Part shown: positions 34,307 through 43,697 of the stretch, piece after piece | Layout: each line of letters begins with the position of its first letter | Position numbering within the stretch: position 1 is the first letter of the stretch | NCBI RefSeq assembly: GCF_046506625.1 | Contig: NZ_JBKFFP010000007.1 | Coordinates: 141,663 to 205,662 of the forward strand | DNA: 64,000 bases | From: Zhengella sedimenti | GTDB taxonomy: Bacteria > Pseudomonadota > Alphaproteobacteria > Rhizobiales > Rhizobiaceae | Direction of reading: 5' to 3' | Translations under genes and position numbers: made by a program | Notes under the pieces: generated by a model | Database searches by the model: none | Told to the model about the DNA's origin: nothing | Seen by the model: only the letters and a program-made list of their open reading frames with translations

Positions 34307-35584
34307 CTAATCCATCAGGACAGAGGGAAGCCAGGTGGAAATCGCCGGTACGTAGGAGACCAGCAACAGCACCAGGATATTCGTAAGGAGGAAGGGCGCA
34401 ATGGCCCGGACCACCGGCGTCAGCGGCAGGCGGGCGATATTGGCGCAGATGAACAGGCAGACCCCCACCGGCGGCGTGGTCAGCCCGATCATCAGGTTGA
34501 GAACGGCGAACGTGGCGAAATGCAACGGGTCGATGCCCACGCCCTGCGCCAGCGTCAGCAGTGGCACGAACAGGATGATCAGTGCCGCGATCGTCTCCAT
34601 GAACATGCCGACAAACAGCAAGAGGATGTTGATGAGCAGTATGACGACGAACTTGTTGTCGGTAATGTCGAGGACGGCCGAGGCGATGGCCTGCGGAATG
34701 CGCTCGGCCACGAGAATCCAGCCGAACACGTTGGCAAAACCGACCAGCGCCAGGATGGCGGCCGAGGAGACCGCGCTGTCGATGACGATCTTCGGCACCG
34801 CTTTCAGCGGCAGTTCGCGGTAGACGAAGCAGCCGACGATGAAGGCATAGAGGCTGGCGACGACCGCCGTTTCGGTCGGCGTGGCAAGCCCGCTCATCAG
34901 CCCGCCGATGATCAGCACCGTCATGAAGATCGCCCAGAACGCCCCCAGGAAGGAGCGCCCCAACTCGCCCGCACCTTGCCAGGGCTGGCGCGGGAAACCC
35001 TTGCGCACGGCGATGATGTAGGTCGTCAGCATCATGGCAAGGCCCATCAGCACGCCCGGAACCGCCCCCGCCAGGAACATCTTGCCCACCGAAATGCCCG
35101 ACAGTGCACCGACGATGATCATCGGCACCGAGGGCGGGATGATGGGCCCGACCGTGGATGACGCCGCGGTGACGGCGGCCGAGAAATCGGCAGGGTAGCC
35201 CGCCTTCTTCATGCCGGGAATCATCATGCCGCCGATCGATGCCGCATCGGCCACGGCCGTGCCGGAAATGCCGCCGAAGAGCATGGAGCCGGCCACGTTG
35301 GTCAGGCCCAGTCCGCCGCGTGCCCAGCCAACGAGCGCATTGGCAAACCGGATGATGCGTTCGGTGATGCCGCCGGAATTCATCAGGTTGCCGGCCAGGA
35401 TGAAGCCGGGAATGCAAAGCAGCACGAACACGTCCATGCCGGCATACATCTTCTGCGGCATGACGACGAGCGGAATGCCCGCTGTCAGCAGGTAAGCGGC
35501 GGATGCAAGCCCCAGCGTCACCGCCACCGGAATGCCGATGACGAGCCCGGCGATGAAGACGCCGATGAGGATGGCAAGGCTCAT
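34307..35584 (-). CDS. TRAP transporter large permease (DctM-like)
   Basis: The 425-residue large membrane subunit of a TRAP transporter, with about 12 hydrophobic segments starting MSLAILIGVFIAGLVIGIPV and the conserved GISGTAVADAASIGGMMIPGMKKAGYP. It provides the sodium-coupled translocation path. Its start overlaps the small subunit stop by four bases (ATGA). In the operon with the binding protein and the IdnD-type dehydrogenase it should import an acidic sugar. Confidence 0.95.
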   Translation of the reverse strand: MSLAILIGVFIAGLVIGIPVAVTLGLASAAYLLTAGIPLVVMPQKMYAGMDVFVLLCIPGFILAGNLMNSGGITERIIRFANALVGWARGGLGLTNVAGSMLFGGISGTAVADAASIGGMMIPGMKKAGYPADFSAAVTAASSTVGPIIPPSVPMIIVGALSGISVGKMFLAGAVPGVLMGLAMMLTTYIIAVRKGFPRQPWQGAGELGRSFLGAFWAIFMTVLIIGGLMSGLATPTETAVVASLYAFIVGCFVYRELPLKAVPKIVIDSAVSSAAILALVGFANVFGWILVAERIPQAIASAVLDITDNKFVVILLINILLLFVGMFMETIAALIILFVPLLTLAQGVGIDPLHFATFAVLNLMIGLTTPPVGVCLFICANIARLPLTPVVRAIAPFLLTNILVLLLVSYVPAISTWLPSVLMD

Positions 35585-36081
35585 GCGTGTTCACCGCTTG
35601 TCTGGGGAGGACGGCCGTCGGAACGGCCCAGAAGCATTTCAACGGCCCGCGCCAGCGCGAAGACCGCGAGCGAAGCCAGCAGCACCAGCATGGTCACGTG
35701 CAGGAAGTCCATGCGCCATCCCAGTGCCGGCGAGGTCTGCATGACGCCGATGGAGGTGTATTTCCAGGCCGGCGCGATCAGCGCCAAGGCCAGCGCCGCC
35801 GTGGCGACGGCGGAAACGAAGCGCAGGCGCTTGGGCCAAGCGCCGGGAAGCGAGTCGCAGACCAGGTCGACATTGACCAGGTCTCCGTTGCGGAACGACA
35901 GCCCGACGCCGAAGGCGGCGAGATAAAGCAGGGCGAAGCGCGTCAATTCTTCCGTCCAGACCGGCGAACTGCCGATGAAGCGGCCGGCGATCTGGATCAG
36001 CACCGCGATCATCAGCACCGCGAAGGCGATGCCGGTCGCAAGGCGGCTGAACCGGACGAGTAGGGAGACGATGCGCTGCAT
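35581..36081 (-). CDS. TRAP transporter small permease (DctQ-like)
   Basis: A 166-residue four-helix membrane subunit with the DctQ signature WTEELTRFALLYLAAFGVGLSFRNG region. The ATG at 36081 is preferred to one 15 codons upstream. It ends by overlapping the large subunit gene. Only 74 bp separate it from the binding protein gene, and most of that gap is a hairpin (36113-36138). Confidence 0.92.
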   Translation of the reverse strand: MQRIVSLLVRFSRLATGIAFAVLMIAVLIQIAGRFIGSSPVWTEELTRFALLYLAAFGVGLSFRNGDLVNVDLVCDSLPGAWPKRLRFVSAVATAALALALIAPAWKYTSIGVMQTSPALGWRMDFLHVTMLVLLASLAVFALARAVEMLLGRSDGRPPQTSGEHA

Positions 36082-36112
36082 GTAGGGCCCCGCTGAGCCA
36101 GTGGCAGAAGGC

Positions 36113-36138
36113 GGCGCCGGACGCAAAGGCCCGGCGCC
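36113..36138. repeat. Hairpin after the TRAP binding-protein gene
   Basis: GGCGCCGG (36113-36120) pairs with CCGGCGCC (36131-36138) across a 10-base loop. On the transcript it directly follows the binding-protein stop at 36156. Such elements usually protect the upstream message, giving more binding protein than membrane subunits. Confidence 0.5.
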
Positions 36139-36155
36139 ACCTTCATTTGAGGATA

Positions 36156-37127
36156 TCAGTTGGAGAACAGGCCTTCCACGATCGGCTTGATCTCTTCGTT
36201 GACGTTCTTCAGCACGGCGTCCTTGGCTTTCGCCTGGAAGGCCGGACCGTCGACCTCGACGAAGGTCATGCCCTTGCCTTCCAGATAGGCACGGTCATCG
36301 GCGAGCGATGCATTGAAGAGTTCGCGCTCATAGGCCTGGGCAGTCTTCGCCGCTTCCATCACCGCCGCCTGGTCGTCAGCCGAAAGCTTGTTCCAGGTGC
36401 TCTCGGCAATTGTCAGGTAGATCCACGAACGCACGTGCTCGGTCATGTTCACATGCGACTGCACTTCGTTGAAATTGGCAGAGCGGATCAGCGCGAGCGG
36501 GTTTTCCTGGGCCTCGATCGTGCCGTTCTGCAGCGACGTGAACACTTCCGAGAAGGCCATCGGGCCGGGATTGGCGCCCAGCGCGCTCCACACGTCCACG
36601 AACAGCGGCACGTTGGGCACGCGCATCTTCAGGCCGTTCAGTTCGTCGGGCGAGGTGATCGGGCGGTTGGAGGTCAGGTTGCGCGGACCGCGCGCGAAAT
36701 AGGCGATCGGACGGATCTGCACCTTCTCGATGATCTGCTGCTCGATCTTGTCGCCGATCTCGCCGGAGGCCACCTCGTCCATGTGCTCGATGGACTTGTA
36801 GGCATAGGGCACGGCCAGCAGCGCGGCCATCGGCGCCCAGTTCTGCAGGCTCTCCCCGGTGATCGTCATGTCCACGGTGCCAAGCTGCATGCCGTTGATC
36901 AGGTCGATTTCCTTGCCCAGCGATTCATTGGGGAAGACCTCCACCTCGATGCGGCCGTCGGTGAGGCGCGCGAGTTCCTCGCCGAACTTCACGGAGGCCA
37001 GGTGCCAGGGGTTCTGCTCATTGGCCAGATGGCCGAGCTTGAGCGTCATGTCCGCGGCAAGCGCCGAACCGGCTAGCAGGCCGGCGGTGATGGTCGCGAT
37101 TACGGTTTTTCCAAGGGCTTTCAGCAT
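36156..37127 (-). CDS. TRAP transporter substrate-binding protein (DctP family)
   Basis: A 323-residue periplasmic binding protein with a Sec signal peptide (residues 1-24, cut after GSALA). DctP-family hallmarks include KLGHLANEQNPWHLA near the mature N-terminus and the FARGPRNLTSNRPITSPDELNGLKMRVPN segment, whose Arg residues bind the ligand carboxylate. Context (IdnD-type dehydrogenase, UxuA, UxuB) points to a sugar acid such as L-idonate, L-gulonate or D-mannonate. It is 44 bp after the GntR regulator gene. Confidence 0.94.
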   Translation of the reverse strand: MLKALGKTVIATITAGLLAGSALAADMTLKLGHLANEQNPWHLASVKFGEELARLTDGRIEVEVFPNESLGKEIDLINGMQLGTVDMTITGESLQNWAPMAALLAVPYAYKSIEHMDEVASGEIGDKIEQQIIEKVQIRPIAYFARGPRNLTSNRPITSPDELNGLKMRVPNVPLFVDVWSALGANPGPMAFSEVFTSLQNGTIEAQENPLALIRSANFNEVQSHVNMTEHVRSWIYLTIAESTWNKLSADDQAAVMEAAKTAQAYERELFNASLADDRAYLEGKGMTFVEVDGPAFQAKAKDAVLKNVNEEIKPIVEGLFSN

Positions 37128-37171
37128 GGTCTCCTCCTTTGCTGACAGGGAGTTTCAATGGGTGGCGCGGA

Positions 37172-37876
37172 TCAGGTCTGGTCCGCGTCCTCGAAGAATT
37201 CGGGCCGGCTGCCGGCAATCGCCGGCAGATCGTTCAGGATTTCGCGCAAATGCGCGCGCATGGCCCGTTCCGCGGCGTCCGGGTTGTGCCCCGCGATGCC
37301 GTCAACGATGGCAGTGTGCTGCTCGATGAGCTTGTCCATGGGAAAGCGCTGCGCGGAGAGATGCCGCACGCGGTCCATTTGCGCCTTGACGCTTTCCACC
37401 ACGTTCCAGGCGTAGGTCTTGCCCGCTCCGCTGGCCAGCACCCGGTGAAACCGCTCGTCAAGCTCGACGAAGCGCAGCCATTCGCCGGCGGCCGCAGCCT
37501 TGGCCTGCGCGGCGAGTAGCCCGCGCAACTCCTCCTCAAGTCCCGGCACGGACGATTGCGCCAGCAGCCGCACGATGTCGGCCTCGATGGCCTCGCGCAC
37601 GAAGCGGGCATCCATGACGGATGGAATGGCGATCTTGCGCACGAAGGTTCCGCGCTGCGGGCGGATTTCCAGCAATCCCTCTTCGGCCAGCTTGATGAAG
37701 GCCTCGCGAACGGGCTGGCGGCTGACGTCATAGCCGCCCGCGATTTCGGACTCGGAGATGCGCGTGCCCGGCTCCAGGTCGCCCCGGATGATCCGCTCGC
37801 GCACAAGCCGGTAGACCTGGGGACCGACGGCGGTTCCCGTGTCCAGAAGGCGTTGCGGCGATTGCTGGATGGTCAT
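37172..37876 (-). CDS. GntR family (FCD domain) regulator of sugar acid genes
   Basis: A 234-residue FadR-subfamily GntR regulator. N-terminal winged helix at residues ~12-75 (RLVRERIIRGDLEPGTRISESEI, then SRQPVREAFIKLAEEGLLEI), followed by an all-helical FCD ligand domain (ARFVREAIEADIVRLL, ELDERFHRVLASGAG). Two in-frame ATGs, at 37885 and 37876, share one AGGAGG; the second has the better spacing. It is first in the minus-strand operon with the TRAP and IdnD genes and divergent from uxuA, and likely represses both until an inducer sugar acid binds. Confidence 0.9.
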   Translation of the reverse strand: MTIQQSPQRLLDTGTAVGPQVYRLVRERIIRGDLEPGTRISESEIAGGYDVSRQPVREAFIKLAEEGLLEIRPQRGTFVRKIAIPSVMDARFVREAIEADIVRLLAQSSVPGLEEELRGLLAAQAKAAAAGEWLRFVELDERFHRVLASGAGKTYAWNVVESVKAQMDRVRHLSAQRFPMDKLIEQHTAIVDGIAGHNPDAAERAMRAHLREILNDLPAIAGSRPEFFEDADQT

Positions 37877-37908
37877 TGCGATCATTTCCTCCTGGTCAGA
37901 GCGCTATA

Positions 37909-37923
37909 CCATACTTCCATACT
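37909..37923. promoter_or_regulatory. Direct repeat in the gntR-uxuA divergent region
   Basis: CCATACT occurs at 37909-37915 and 37917-37923, an 8-bp period, flanked by TATA on one side and AGT on the other. It lies 33 bp upstream of the gntR start and 80 bp upstream of uxuA, a suitable place for the GntR protein to act on both operons. Confidence 0.45.
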
Positions 37924-38004
37924 AGTCAACAGTGCGCAGGACTGCTAAGGAGTCGCGAACGGGAATGCAGCGCATCGCAGGCAGGCGGCGGCGAGGAGGA
38001 CAGG

Positions 38005-39222
38005 ATGAAGCAGACGTGGCGTTGGTTCGGACCCAGGGATCTCGTGTCGGTGGACGACATGCTCCAGGCCGGGGTGCAGGGTGTGGTCACGGCACTTCAT
38101 CATGTTCCCACTGGCGAGGTCTGGACGCCTGAAGAGATCGAACGCCGCCAGCACGAAATCGCACGCATGACCGATGGCGCGCCGTCCGGCCTCACATGGG
38201 ACGTGGCAGAGAGCCTGCCTGTCTCCGAGGACATCAAGAAGCAGCGGGGCGACTGGTGCGACCACATCGCCAATTACAAGACCAGCCTGCACCATCTCGC
38301 CGCCGCCGGCGTTGAAACGGTCTGCTACAATTTCATGCCGGTGCTGGACTGGACGCGCACGGACCTGAACTGGCGCCTGCCGAACGGCGCCACCTGCATG
38401 CGCTTCGACTATGCCGACTTCGCCGCCTTCGACATTCACATCCTTGAGCGAAAGAACGCGGCCGCGGATTTCCCGGAAGAGGTGGCGGAGGAGGCCGCAC
38501 GCCGCTTCGCCGCCATGGACGATGACGCCCGGCAGGCGCTCGCCCGCAATGTGGTCTTCGGCCTGCCGGGCGCGGCGGAACATTTTACGCTGGACGACGT
38601 GCGCCGCCATATCGCCGAATATGACGCGATCTCGCCGGAGCGCCTGCGCGCCCATTTCATCGATTTCCTTTCGGAAGTCGCGCCGGTGGCCGAGGATCTT
38701 GGCCTGCGCCTGTGCTGCCACCCGGACGATCCGCCCTTCAACCTGCTCGGCCTGCCGCGCGTGATGTCCACCGAGGCCGACTACAAGGCGATGATGGACG
38801 CCGTGGACACGCCCGCCAATGGCATCACGCTGTGCACCGGCTCGCTCGGCGCGCGGCCCGACAACGACCTCCCCGGCATGATGAAGCGCCTGGGCGACCG
38901 GGTGCACTTCCTGCACCTGCGCAATGTGAAGCGCGACACGGACGCCCTGCGCGGCTCCTTCTTCGAGGCCGAACATCTGGGCGGCGATACCGACATGGTC
39001 GCCGTGCTGGCCGCCGCACTGGCCGAGGAAGCGCGCCGGAAGGCAGCAGGACGCGCCGACTGGTCGATCCCCATGCGCCCCGATCACGGCCAGGACATTC
39101 TCGATGACCTGAAGCGCAAGGCCCAGCCCGGCTATCCGGCCATCGGGCGGCTCAAGGGCCTGGCCGAATTGCGCGGCATCATCGCCGCGCTTTCCCACCC
39201 CGGTACAGGCACGGCGGCATGA
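38005..39222 (+). CDS. uxuA: Mannonate dehydratase
   Basis: Dehydrates D-mannonate to 2-keto-3-deoxy-D-gluconate (KDG). The 405 residues carry UxuA signatures: MKQTWRWFGPRDLVS at the N-terminus, YNFMPVLDWTRTDLNW, CCHPDDPPFNLLGLPR, LHLRNVKRD and MRPDHGQDILDD, which contain metal-binding Cys and His residues of the family. The ATG at 38005 follows GAGGAGGACAGG; the reading frame extends to 37876 without another good site. It overlaps uxuB by four bases (ATGA). KDG kinase and aldolase must be elsewhere. Confidence 0.95.
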   Translation: MKQTWRWFGPRDLVSVDDMLQAGVQGVVTALHHVPTGEVWTPEEIERRQHEIARMTDGAPSGLTWDVAESLPVSEDIKKQRGDWCDHIANYKTSLHHLAAAGVETVCYNFMPVLDWTRTDLNWRLPNGATCMRFDYADFAAFDIHILERKNAAADFPEEVAEEAARRFAAMDDDARQALARNVVFGLPGAAEHFTLDDVRRHIAEYDAISPERLRAHFIDFLSEVAPVAEDLGLRLCCHPDDPPFNLLGLPRVMSTEADYKAMMDAVDTPANGITLCTGSLGARPDNDLPGMMKRLGDRVHFLHLRNVKRDTDALRGSFFEAEHLGGDTDMVAVLAAALAEEARRKAAGRADWSIPMRPDHGQDILDDLKRKAQPGYPAIGRLKGLAELRGIIAALSHPGTGTAA

Positions 39223-40694
39223 CCGGACGCAAACGCCTTGCCAGCCTTGCCGGTGTCACAGGTCCGGCCGCCCTGCCCGGCTACGATCCTGCCGCCCACG
39301 GCTGCGGCATCGTCCACATCGGCGCCGGCGCCTTTCATCGCGCCCACCAGGCGGTCTACACGGACGCTGCCCTGGCCCGTTCCGGCGGCGACTGGCGCAT
39401 CACGGGCATCAGCCTGCGCGGCACGGAGGTGGCCGATGCGCTCAACCCGCAGAACGGCCTCTACACGCTGGTCGAACGCGGCGCTGAGGGCACCACGGCC
39501 CGCGTCATCGCCAGCATCGACCGCGTCATTGCCGCTACGCGCGACCGGGCCGCGCCGCTTGCCGCCATGGCCGATGCAAGCACGCGCATCGTCTCGCTGA
39601 CGGTGACGGAAAAGGCCTATGGCATTGGCCGCGCGGCCACGGATGCCGACCCGGCCCACCCCGCCGTCGCGGCCGATCTGGCCAATCCGGGCGCCCCGCA
39701 AGGGGTGCTCGGCCTGATCGTGGAAAGCCTGCGCCTGCGCCGGGCGGCGGGTATCGCACCTTTCACCGTGTTGTGTTGCGACAACCTGCCCGACAACGGC
39801 GCACTCCTGGCCGCCGGCGTTACCGGTTTTGCCCGGCGCCTTGATCCGGAACTCGCCGACTGGATTGCCGGAAACGTCGCCTTCCCCTCCACCATGGTCG
39901 ACCGCATCACGCCGGCCTCCACGGAAGAGACCCGTGCCGAAGCCGCCCGGCAGACAGGCTGCGACGATCACGGCGCAATCGAGACGGAAGCCTTCACCCA
40001 ATGGGTGATCGAGGACCGCTTTCCTTCAGGAAGACCGGACTGGGAAGCCGGCGGGGCGCTCTTCGTCGATGATGTGAAGCCCTACGAGCACATGAAACTG
40101 CGCATGCTGAACGGCGCCCATTCCATGCTCGCCTATACCGGTTTCCTGGCCGGTCATGTCCACGTGCGCGATGTCATGGGCGATCCGGCGCTGGCAGCAT
40201 TGGTCGGCCGCCACATGCGCGCTGCCGCTGCCACCCTGCCGCCGCTCGCCGGCATCGACCTCGACCGCTATCGCGCCGCCCTGCTCGCCCGCTTTGCCAA
40301 TCCGGCCATCGCCCACCAGACCTACCAGATCGCCATGGATGGCACGGAAAAGCTGCCGCAGCGTATAGTCGCGCCGGCCATGGAAACGCTGCGGGCCGGT
40401 GGCGATTTTCGCCCCTTCGCCTTCGCCGTGGCTGCCTGGATGCGCTATTGCCTGGGTCGCACGGAAGGCGGCGAGGCCTACGCCTTGCGCGATCCGCGCG
40501 AGGCCGAGATTGCGGCCGCGCTTGCCGCCACGTCCACGGCCGGAGAGATCAGCGCCGCGCTGCACGCCCTGCCCGGCCTGTTCCCGCGCGCGCTTTCCGA
40601 AGATGCGGCCTGGGTGTCTGCCGTGTCCGCCGCGCTCGCCGTGATGCTGGAAAAGGGTATGGCGGCAGCCATCGAAAACGAAATGCGCGACTGA
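39219..40694 (+). CDS. uxuB: Mannitol dehydrogenase family protein, probable fructuronate reductase
   Basis: A 491-residue polyol/uronate dehydrogenase of the long-chain mannitol dehydrogenase family. IVHIGAGAFHRAHQAVY forms the N-terminal NAD loop; VTEKAYG, CDNLPDNG and the catalytic segment KLRMLNGAHSMLAYTGFL are typical. Coupled to uxuA by a four-base overlap, it should interconvert D-fructuronate and D-mannonate. Mannitol or altronate dehydrogenase activity is an alternative within the family, but the partner gene supports UxuB. Confidence 0.92.
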   Translation: MTGRKRLASLAGVTGPAALPGYDPAAHGCGIVHIGAGAFHRAHQAVYTDAALARSGGDWRITGISLRGTEVADALNPQNGLYTLVERGAEGTTARVIASIDRVIAATRDRAAPLAAMADASTRIVSLTVTEKAYGIGRAATDADPAHPAVAADLANPGAPQGVLGLIVESLRLRRAAGIAPFTVLCCDNLPDNGALLAAGVTGFARRLDPELADWIAGNVAFPSTMVDRITPASTEETRAEAARQTGCDDHGAIETEAFTQWVIEDRFPSGRPDWEAGGALFVDDVKPYEHMKLRMLNGAHSMLAYTGFLAGHVHVRDVMGDPALAALVGRHMRAAAATLPPLAGIDLDRYRAALLARFANPAIAHQTYQIAMDGTEKLPQRIVAPAMETLRAGGDFRPFAFAVAAWMRYCLGRTEGGEAYALRDPREAEIAAALAATSTAGEISAALHALPGLFPRALSEDAAWVSAVSAALAVMLEKGMAAAIENEMRD

Positions 40695-40722
40695 AACGCA
40701 CAAGCCTCCGGGAGAATGAACC

Positions 40723-41784
40723 GTGACCGACCGCCGATTTGACCGGAACGACCTTTATGACCTCGCCCTCGCCCTCTTGCAGAAGGGCGGCATGGCAAAT
40801 GACAAGGCCGCAGTGGTGGCTGAATTGCTGGTGCGCACCGATGAACTCGGCGTCACCACCCATGGCATTTCCATGGTGCCCTATTACCTGCCCGAACTGG
40901 AAAGCGGAGCCATGCGTGCCGACGGGGATCACGAAATCGTCCGGGATACTGGCGCGACCCAGGTCTGGGACGGCCATTACCTGCCCGGCCACTGGCTGAT
41001 GATGCAGGCGCTGGAAAGCGCCATGCCGCGTGCCCGCACACACGGGATGGCGTCCATTGCCATCCGCCGGAGCCATCATATCGGCTGCCTGTCCACGCTC
41101 ACCCGCATCGCGGCGCAGGACGGCCTCGTCTGCATGGTCATGACCTCCGATCCTTCCGGCCATTGGGTCGCTCCCTATGGAGGCGCGGACCCGGTGCTGA
41201 CCCCGAACCCCTGGGCCATCGGCTATCCCGGCGGCGATCATCCCGTGCTGATCGACACCTGCGCCTCGATCACGACGGTTTCGAAGGTGCGCGAGCACAT
41301 CAATACCGGCAAGCCCTTCGACCACCCCTGGATGCTGGATGGCGAGGGCCGGCCCACGACGGACCCGAATGTCGTGAACCGGACGCCGAAGGGCACCATC
41401 CTGCCGGTGGGCGGCGTGGACCATGGACACAAGGGGTTCGCCATGGCGTTGATGGTGGAAATGCTGACCCAGGCGCTGGCCGGACACGGCCGCGCGGACC
41501 ATCCCACGGGGTGGGGCGCCAATGTGTTCCTGCAGGTCATGGACCCGCAAGCCTTTGCCGGAGCCGACGCCTTCGTCACGCAGGTGGAAACGCTCAACGC
41601 GGCCTGCCGCGCCAGCCGTCCGGCGCATGGCTCTTCCGGTGTCCGCATTCCCGGCGACCGGGCGGCGGAAAGCCTGCGGGAAGCCAAGGCCAGCGGCGTG
41701 CGCGTCACCGACGAGGTGTGGACACGGATCAGTGCCAGCGCCGGCGGACTCGGCGTGCCCCTGCCCGTTCCGCTTGCCGGTTGA
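40723..41784 (+). CDS. Ldh family (YiaK-like) NAD(P)-dependent oxidoreductase
   Basis: A 353-residue member of the malate/L-lactate/ureidoglycolate dehydrogenase family, from a GTG start preceded by GGGAG. Family elements: RTDELGVTTHGISMVPYYL, the catalytic-His segment IRRSHHIGCLSTLTRIAA, GGADPVLTPNPWAIGYP and GHKGFAMALMVEML. Relatives include 2,3-diketo-L-gulonate reductase (YiaK) and ureidoglycolate dehydrogenase. In this uxuAB operon a sugar-acid substrate is likely, but which one is unclear. Confidence 0.88.
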   Translation: MTDRRFDRNDLYDLALALLQKGGMANDKAAVVAELLVRTDELGVTTHGISMVPYYLPELESGAMRADGDHEIVRDTGATQVWDGHYLPGHWLMMQALESAMPRARTHGMASIAIRRSHHIGCLSTLTRIAAQDGLVCMVMTSDPSGHWVAPYGGADPVLTPNPWAIGYPGGDHPVLIDTCASITTVSKVREHINTGKPFDHPWMLDGEGRPTTDPNVVNRTPKGTILPVGGVDHGHKGFAMALMVEMLTQALAGHGRADHPTGWGANVFLQVMDPQAFAGADAFVTQVETLNAACRASRPAHGSSGVRIPGDRAAESLREAKASGVRVTDEVWTRISASAGGLGVPLPVPLAG

Positions 41785-41931
41785 CGGATCGCCGGATTTC
41801 CGCTTCGACCAGACGCCCATGTCGCACTAGGATTAATGATGCGCCCCGGATGTCAGGCACCCTTGCCCATGCGCCCGGAAATGCTACGGACCCGCGGAGG
41901 CCCGGCCCGAAGGCCGGTGAAGTGAGAACCA

Positions 41932-43644
41932 ATGTCCAGATCGTCAGGCTTTGCAGACGCGATGAACCCCGTCGAGATCGAGCGCCCGAACATCCAGGCC
42001 GGGTCGCCTGACCGCGACTGGTGGCGCGGGGCGGTGATCTACCAGATCTATCCCCGCTCCTTCCAGGACAGCAATGGCGACGGGATCGGCGACCTGACCG
42101 GCATCCGCCAGCGCCTTGGCCACATCGCCGAACTCGGCGCCGACGCGATCTGGATATCGCCCTTCTTCGCCTCCCCGATGAAGGACTTCGGCTATGACGT
42201 GTCGGACTACACCGCCGTTGATCCGATGTTCGGCACCATCGAGGATTTCCGGGCGCTGGTGGCCGATGCCCATGCTTTGGGCCTCAAGGTCATGATCGAC
42301 ATGGTGCTCTCGCACACCTCCGACCGTCATCCCTGGTTCGCCGAGAGCCGGTCCAGCCGGAACAATGCCCGTTCCGACTGGTATGTCTGGGCCGACGCGA
42401 AACCCGACGGCTCCCCGCCAAACAACTGGCTTTCCATCTTTGGAGGCAGCGCCTGGCAGTGGGACACGAGCCGCTGCCAGTATTACATGCACAACTTCCT
42501 CGACAGCCAGCCGGATCTCAATTTCCACAATCCGGACGTTCAGGACGCGCTTCTGGACGTCACCCGGTTCTGGCTCGATCTGGGCGTCGACGGCTTCCGC
42601 CTCGACACCATCAACTTCTACTTCCATTCAGAGGGGCTGGAAGACAATCCCGCCCTTGCCCCGGAAGAGCGGGACGCCTCAACGGCCCCCGCGGTCAATC
42701 CCTACAACTACCAGGACCACGTCTACGACAAGAACCAGCCCGAGAACCTGGCCTTCCTGAAGCGGTTCCGCGCCCTGCTCGACGAATATCCGGCCGCCGC
42801 GGCTGTCGGCGAGGTGGGCGATGCCCAGCGCAGCCTGCAGATCATGGCCGACTATACGGCCGGGGATGACCGCATCCACATGTGTTATTCCTTCGAGTTC
42901 CTGTCCGGAACCATGCCGGCACCGGGACGATTCAGCTCCGTGGTCGATCGCTTTTTCCGCGCCGCGCCCGACGGCTGGCCCTGCTGGGCGTTTTCCAACC
43001 ACGATGTCGAGCGCCATGCATCTCGTTGGACCGCGGGACTCGACACGCCCACGCGGCTGAAGTTCCAGAAACTCCTGGCCGGCGTGCTGCTTACGCTGCG
43101 CGGTTCGGTCTGCCTCTACCAGGGTGAGGAACTGGGCCTGCCCGAAGCCGAACTTTCCTTCGAGGACCTGCAGGACCCCTACGGCATCCGTTTCTGGCCG
43201 GAATACAAGGGCCGCGACGGCTGCCGCACGCCCATGGTCTGGGATGGACACACCGCTAATGGTGCGTTTTCATCGGCCACCCGCCCGTGGCTGCCGGTTG
43301 CGATGACGCATCTGCCCCTGGCCGTTTCCGAACAGGCCGGCATTGAGGGCTCCCTGCTGGAATTCTACCGGGCCTTCCTTTCGTTCAGGCGCGCCCACCC
43401 CGCACTCGTCAAGGGCGGGTTCGACGTCGTCGACCTCGGGCCGGACATTCTCGCCTTCCGCCGCGACCTTGATGGCGAGCGCATTCTCTGCGCCTTCAAC
43501 TTCTCCACAGACGAGGCCCGGGCCGCCCTGCCGGACGGCATGACCGCCAAGGCGCTGGATGGTCACGGGTTCGGTGGAACCCTCGCGGCCGGAACACTGC
43601 ACCTGCCGGCCTTCGACGGCTGGATCGGCACGGTTGACGCCTGA
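41932..43644 (+). CDS. GH13 alpha-glucosidase
   Basis: A 570-residue glycoside hydrolase of family 13, resembling the rhizobial cytosolic alpha-glucosidase AglA. Conserved regions: VIYQIYPRSFQDSNGDGIGD, IDMVLSHTS (region I), VDGFRLDTI (region II, nucleophile Asp), AVGEVGD (region III, acid/base Glu) and FSNHDVER (region IV). There is no signal peptide, so it acts on imported alpha-glucosides such as maltose, sucrose or trehalose. GAAGTGAG precedes the ATG. It is on the same strand but 147 bp after the uxu operon and may have its own promoter. No sugar ABC transporter for it is adjacent. Confidence 0.92.
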   Translation: MSRSSGFADAMNPVEIERPNIQAGSPDRDWWRGAVIYQIYPRSFQDSNGDGIGDLTGIRQRLGHIAELGADAIWISPFFASPMKDFGYDVSDYTAVDPMFGTIEDFRALVADAHALGLKVMIDMVLSHTSDRHPWFAESRSSRNNARSDWYVWADAKPDGSPPNNWLSIFGGSAWQWDTSRCQYYMHNFLDSQPDLNFHNPDVQDALLDVTRFWLDLGVDGFRLDTINFYFHSEGLEDNPALAPEERDASTAPAVNPYNYQDHVYDKNQPENLAFLKRFRALLDEYPAAAAVGEVGDAQRSLQIMADYTAGDDRIHMCYSFEFLSGTMPAPGRFSSVVDRFFRAAPDGWPCWAFSNHDVERHASRWTAGLDTPTRLKFQKLLAGVLLTLRGSVCLYQGEELGLPEAELSFEDLQDPYGIRFWPEYKGRDGCRTPMVWDGHTANGAFSSATRPWLPVAMTHLPLAVSEQAGIEGSLLEFYRAFLSFRRAHPALVKGGFDVVDLGPDILAFRRDLDGERILCAFNFSTDEARAALPDGMTAKALDGHGFGGTLAAGTLHLPAFDGWIGTVDA

Positions 43645-43663
43645 ACCGGCAGTCCAATCAGCA

Positions 43664-43688
43664 GGCCGGGCGGTATGGCCGCCCGGCC
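43664..43688. terminator. GC-rich hairpin between the alpha-glucosidase and convergent small gene
   Basis: A perfect 10-bp stem (GGCCGGGCGG and CCGCCCGGCC) with a five-base loop, 20 bp past the alpha-glucosidase stop and 10 bp past the small membrane peptide stop on the other strand. No clear T-run, but the position between convergent genes suits a bidirectional terminator. Confidence 0.6.
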
Positions 43689-43697
43689 GATTGTCCG

